From Phocaeicola massiliensis B84634 = Timone 84634 = DSM 17679 = JCM 13223 (lineage in GTDB: Bacteria > Bacteroidota > Bacteroidia > Bacteroidales > Bacteroidaceae): DNA of 64,000 bases. How positions within the stretch are numbered: position 1 is the first letter of the stretch; each line of letters starts with the position of its first letter. A program made the translations under genes and the position numbers. The notes under the pieces are model-generated. The model saw nothing but the letters and a program-made list of their open reading frames with translations, did no database searches and was not told where the DNA came from. The stretch lies in contig NZ_KB905472.1 in NCBI RefSeq assembly GCF_000382445.1, positions 2,565,278-2,629,277 on the forward strand. Reading direction: 5' to 3'. Shown in pieces: positions 61,286-64,000 of this stretch.

Positions 61286-63955
61286 ATGAAAAAAGCAATT
61301 GTATTTACTGCATTGGCTTTCAGTGCAGCTACGCTTTCTGCGCAATATAATATTGACTTGAGCAGAGTCACTCCTCCTTCCATCGAATATCTGAAGATGG
61401 GAAATACAGGACCAAAAGGAAAAGAAATCCGTGTTAATAATCTGTATATGGATGAAGGTGGAATTCCACAACTTCCTGTTATGGGTGAATTCCATTACAG
61501 CCGAATGCATCCTAACTATTGGAAAGATGCCTTATTGAAGATGAAGGCATCGGGCATAAATATTGTAGCAACTTATTGCCTGTGGTCAGTGCATGAGGAG
61601 ATGGAAGGAGAACTATCCTGGCAAGAGCATCTCAACCTACGACGTTTTATCCAACTCTGCAAAGAAGTAGGACTGAAAGTGCATCTGCGTATAGGGCCTT
61701 ACTGTAATGCCGAAATAAAGAATGGCGGACTGCCGGACTGGATTATAGGCAACCCTAATTTCAGAACACGCTCCAACGATCCACTTTATCTGAACTATGT
61801 ACGTCATTGGTACGAAGCTATTTACAAGCAAGTGAAAGGACTTCTGTATAAAGACGGAGGCCCCATCATGGCCATTCAGTTGGAAAACGAATATGTTAGC
61901 CAAGGCATGATTATCTCTCATCTGATGAACTTGAAAAAAATGGCTGTGGAAATCGGTTTTGATGTTCCCCTCTACTCCATGACTCACTGGATGGACAGCG
62001 AATATCCCAAAGGAGAAATCGTTCCATATGCAGGATTCTACATTGAGGCACCGTGGGTGACAAGCGGAAAAGAAGAAATGCCGACCTCGAACTTTGAGTT
62101 TTTCACATACAACCGTTTGTCCGACAATATCGGAACAGACATCATTAAAATAGAAGGTGATGTGGAATCATTAAACGGAGAAAACAATGATTCTCCATTC
62201 TTCACCTGCGAAATAGGAGTGGGAAGTACCACGTTCCGCCACCGTCGCGCTGTCGTACCGGAAGAATTGGCAGGAGAAATGATCAACTTGCGTTTGGGAT
62301 GCGGTGCCAATCTGATGGGATATTATATGTATGTGGGTGGCTCAAACCCTGTAGGGGAAAAAAGAACTTTCCAATCTTCCGGTCCCAGAATCAATTATGA
62401 TTATCAAGCCCCTATTCGCGAATTCGGAACCTTGGGAACTGTCATGCAGGAAACAAAAAAATACAATTATTTCATGAACGATTTCGGTACTGCGCTGGCT
62501 CCGGCTGCTGCCTATCTGCCCACCAGCAACCAAAACCGTAACAACCTGCAATGGGCAGTCCGTCTGCATAACAACTCCGGTTATCTGTTTTGCTCCAACT
62601 ATCTGTATCGAAACAGTAAAAAGGACTATAAGAATGTACAGTTCAAAGTTAAGTTAAAAGACGAAACGCTCCGCATTCCCAACCATAAAATAACCGTCAA
62701 GGACGGCACCTACTTCTTATGGCCATTCAATCAGAATATGGGCGGTGTACAATTGAAATATGCAACAGTACAGCCCATCTGTTCTCTGAAAGAAGGGAAT
62801 ACCCGCACCTTCTTCTTTTTTGAAGATGACCAAATAGGTGGAGAATATCTGCTGGAAAATAAAAACATACAAGATATAAAGGTGAACAACGGAGTGTGCA
62901 AAGCCGACAAAAACGGCTACTTCATCAACCAGCTTGTTCCGGGAACGGATTGCAGCATCGAAATCACACAGAAAGACGGTGCCAAAGTTCGTCTGGTTAC
63001 ACTGACCGAAGAAGAATCCGACCAACTATGGAAAGGAACAATCAGAGGCAAAGAGTTTGTTGCACTCACCGCCTCATCCTTGATTTATGATGAAGAAGGC
63101 ATTACACTGATAGACAATAATCCCAATGCCGAAATCCAAATGTATCGCAACGGCCGGTTTATGCAAAAGCTCTTCCGTCAACCCGCCCACGACCTTCAGG
63201 CATCCATCCGCCCGCTTCGCCCAATGGGATACGGTCAATGGATTCGTCCTGCCGGAGAAGAAAAAGAAGTAAAACGGAATTTTGCAATACATTCATTTGC
63301 CGGCGTAGAGCAGGCATGGATACGCTATGCTTCAGAAAGCAATCCGATATGCCTGCTGAACGGCAAAGAAGTTTCCTCTACAACATTGGGAGATTACCGT
63401 CGTGCAGATGTCTGCAAACTGATTCAGAACGGAGAGAACACCATTACTTTCCGCTTTCCGGATAGCACTCCCCAGCCGATAGTCGCAGAAATAGAAATAC
63501 TGATGACCAACGGACAACGTTTTGTATGGCACACTGACGGAACTTGGACCGGAGCCTCCGACAAACAGCCGGTCATTGTAGTGAAGCACAAAGAGACACC
63601 GCATTCCTTCGCCCCCGAAGAACATCTTGCGCTCTACGAAGTTAATGCACCGGCACCGACTGCCGGCGAGGAAGAGACCCGAATGTATATCAACTACAAA
63701 GGCGACAAAGCCAATGCCTATCTGAACGGAAATTTAGTTGCAGATTCATTCTACGACGGTACTGACTGGATTCTCAGTCTGAGCCGGCTGAAAGGAACGA
63801 TAGAAACTAATCCGTTGGTATTACGGATAGACGGGCTGAAATCGGCTGATGCCAACATTTACTTTGAAAAGAATGTAAATCCCGAGAAGTGTGTTACACC
63901 TACACTTGATGCTATAAAAGTGAAACAAGAATACCGCTTCCGTTTCAACCGATAA
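61286..63955 (+). CDS. Glycoside hydrolase family 35 beta-galactosidase, exported
   Basis: 889 aa starting MKKAIVFTAL at 61286; the longer start adds FINYICI and no ribosome-binding site. Signal peptide ends near SAQYN. GH35 marks: PVMGEFHYSRMHPNYWKDAL, IVATYCLWSVHE, LRIGPYCNAEIKNGGLPDW, IMAIQLENEYV with acid/base Glu202, and YDYQAPIREFG. The nucleophile is probably Glu309 (FFTCEIGVGST), in a form different from the usual TEFWxGW. The C-terminal ~450 residues are beta-rich domains. It should remove terminal beta-galactose; third gene of the GH2-GH2-GH35 cluster. Confidence 0.92.
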   Translation: MKKAIVFTALAFSAATLSAQYNIDLSRVTPPSIEYLKMGNTGPKGKEIRVNNLYMDEGGIPQLPVMGEFHYSRMHPNYWKDALLKMKASGINIVATYCLWSVHEEMEGELSWQEHLNLRRFIQLCKEVGLKVHLRIGPYCNAEIKNGGLPDWIIGNPNFRTRSNDPLYLNYVRHWYEAIYKQVKGLLYKDGGPIMAIQLENEYVSQGMIISHLMNLKKMAVEIGFDVPLYSMTHWMDSEYPKGEIVPYAGFYIEAPWVTSGKEEMPTSNFEFFTYNRLSDNIGTDIIKIEGDVESLNGENNDSPFFTCEIGVGSTTFRHRRAVVPEELAGEMINLRLGCGANLMGYYMYVGGSNPVGEKRTFQSSGPRINYDYQAPIREFGTLGTVMQETKKYNYFMNDFGTALAPAAAYLPTSNQNRNNLQWAVRLHNNSGYLFCSNYLYRNSKKDYKNVQFKVKLKDETLRIPNHKITVKDGTYFLWPFNQNMGGVQLKYATVQPICSLKEGNTRTFFFFEDDQIGGEYLLENKNIQDIKVNNGVCKADKNGYFINQLVPGTDCSIEITQKDGAKVRLVTLTEEESDQLWKGTIRGKEFVALTASSLIYDEEGITLIDNNPNAEIQMYRNGRFMQKLFRQPAHDLQASIRPLRPMGYGQWIRPAGEEKEVKRNFAIHSFAGVEQAWIRYASESNPICLLNGKEVSSTTLGDYRRADVCKLIQNGENTITFRFPDSTPQPIVAEIEILMTNGQRFVWHTDGTWTGASDKQPVIVVKHKETPHSFAPEEHLALYEVNAPAPTAGEEETRMYINYKGDKANAYLNGNLVADSFYDGTDWILSLSRLKGTIETNPLVLRIDGLKSADANIYFEKNVNPEKCVTPTLDAIKVKQEYRFRFNR

Positions 63956-63962
63956 AAACAAA

Positions 63963-64000
63963 ATGATGTACATTATCAAAGCACTCTGCACAGCAGAGCC
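63963..64000 (+). CDS. Possible start of a further gene, cut by the window edge
   Basis: ATG at 63963 (or 63966), 7 bp after the GH35 stop, opens a frame MMYIIKALCTAE to the end of the window. The short spacing suggests another gene in the same operon, but only 12 codons are visible. Confidence 0.3.
   Translation, partial: MMYIIKALCTAE

Noticed and set aside
1-64000. tRNA genes, integrative element boundaries and toxin-antitoxin pairs
   Set aside because: I found no convincing tRNA cloverleaf, integrase, attachment-site repeat or toxin-antitoxin pair by reading; small ones could be missed without a covariance or profile search.

Overview
The window is a chromosomal segment of a gut Bacteroidales bacterium (Bacteroides/Phocaeicola type). 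The evidence is the 16S rRNA 5' part at the left edge, promoters of the Bacteroides kind (TTTG or TTG, about 20 nt, TAnnTTTG), many lipoproteins and signal peptides, an ECF sigma/FecR pair, SPFH, PIF1-TPR and VirE-type genes, polysaccharide-degrading GH2/GH20/GH35 enzymes and an acnA-icd-gltA operon. The 16S stretch looks Phocaeicola-like to me, but I could not compare it against a database. Many predicted starts were moved to an internal ATG, for reasons given entry by entry.

Layout. 1-1186: 16S rRNA (minus strand, cut by the window edge) with two tandem promoters. 1187-5438: an ECF sigma factor and FecR anti-sigma, flanked by two related carboxypeptidase-regulatory-like proteins, one with a TonB-receptor-type STN domain. 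5532-10433: SPFH protein with a small Arc-like protein; divergently, a PIF1-TPR helicase, a TsaC-like synthase and an MscS channel. 10601-19582: flavodiiron protein, radical SAM protein, dipeptidyl peptidase IV, lipoyl synthase, a membrane protein with a possible degenerate Nudix-like tail, and an exported GH2 enzyme. 19583-27500: accessory region with a 170-bp palindromic element, unrecognised lipoproteins, gene fragments, and a VirE-type P-loop ATPase beside a 22-bp-period iteron-like array. 27504-32291: two 6-bladed-propeller lipoproteins, an IS5-type remnant and a GH20 hexosaminidase. 32384-38581: methyltransferase, GldB-like lipoprotein, FabI, and a sodium-pumping decarboxylase (gamma-alpha-beta). 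38835-44193: nitroreductase, HAD phosphatase, a broken MscS gene, DoxX, a DUF4435 + ATPase pair resembling PARIS defence, and an EamA transporter. 44226-47133: a three-gene operon with a eukaryote-like steroid 5-alpha-reductase, an old-yellow-enzyme reductase and a short-chain dehydrogenase. 47345-52093: gltA, icd, acnA. 52265-54160: UPF1-like helicase. 54885-63955: exported GH2, GH2 and GH35 enzymes separated by copies of a small inverted-repeat element.

Most notable: the putative steroid/bile-acid reductase operon; the PARIS-like ATPase + DUF4435 pair; the iteron-like array next to the VirE ATPase; a miniature inverted-repeat family (five copies or fragments) carrying hairpins; and an STN domain on a protein that is not an outer-membrane receptor but sits in a sigma/anti-sigma operon.
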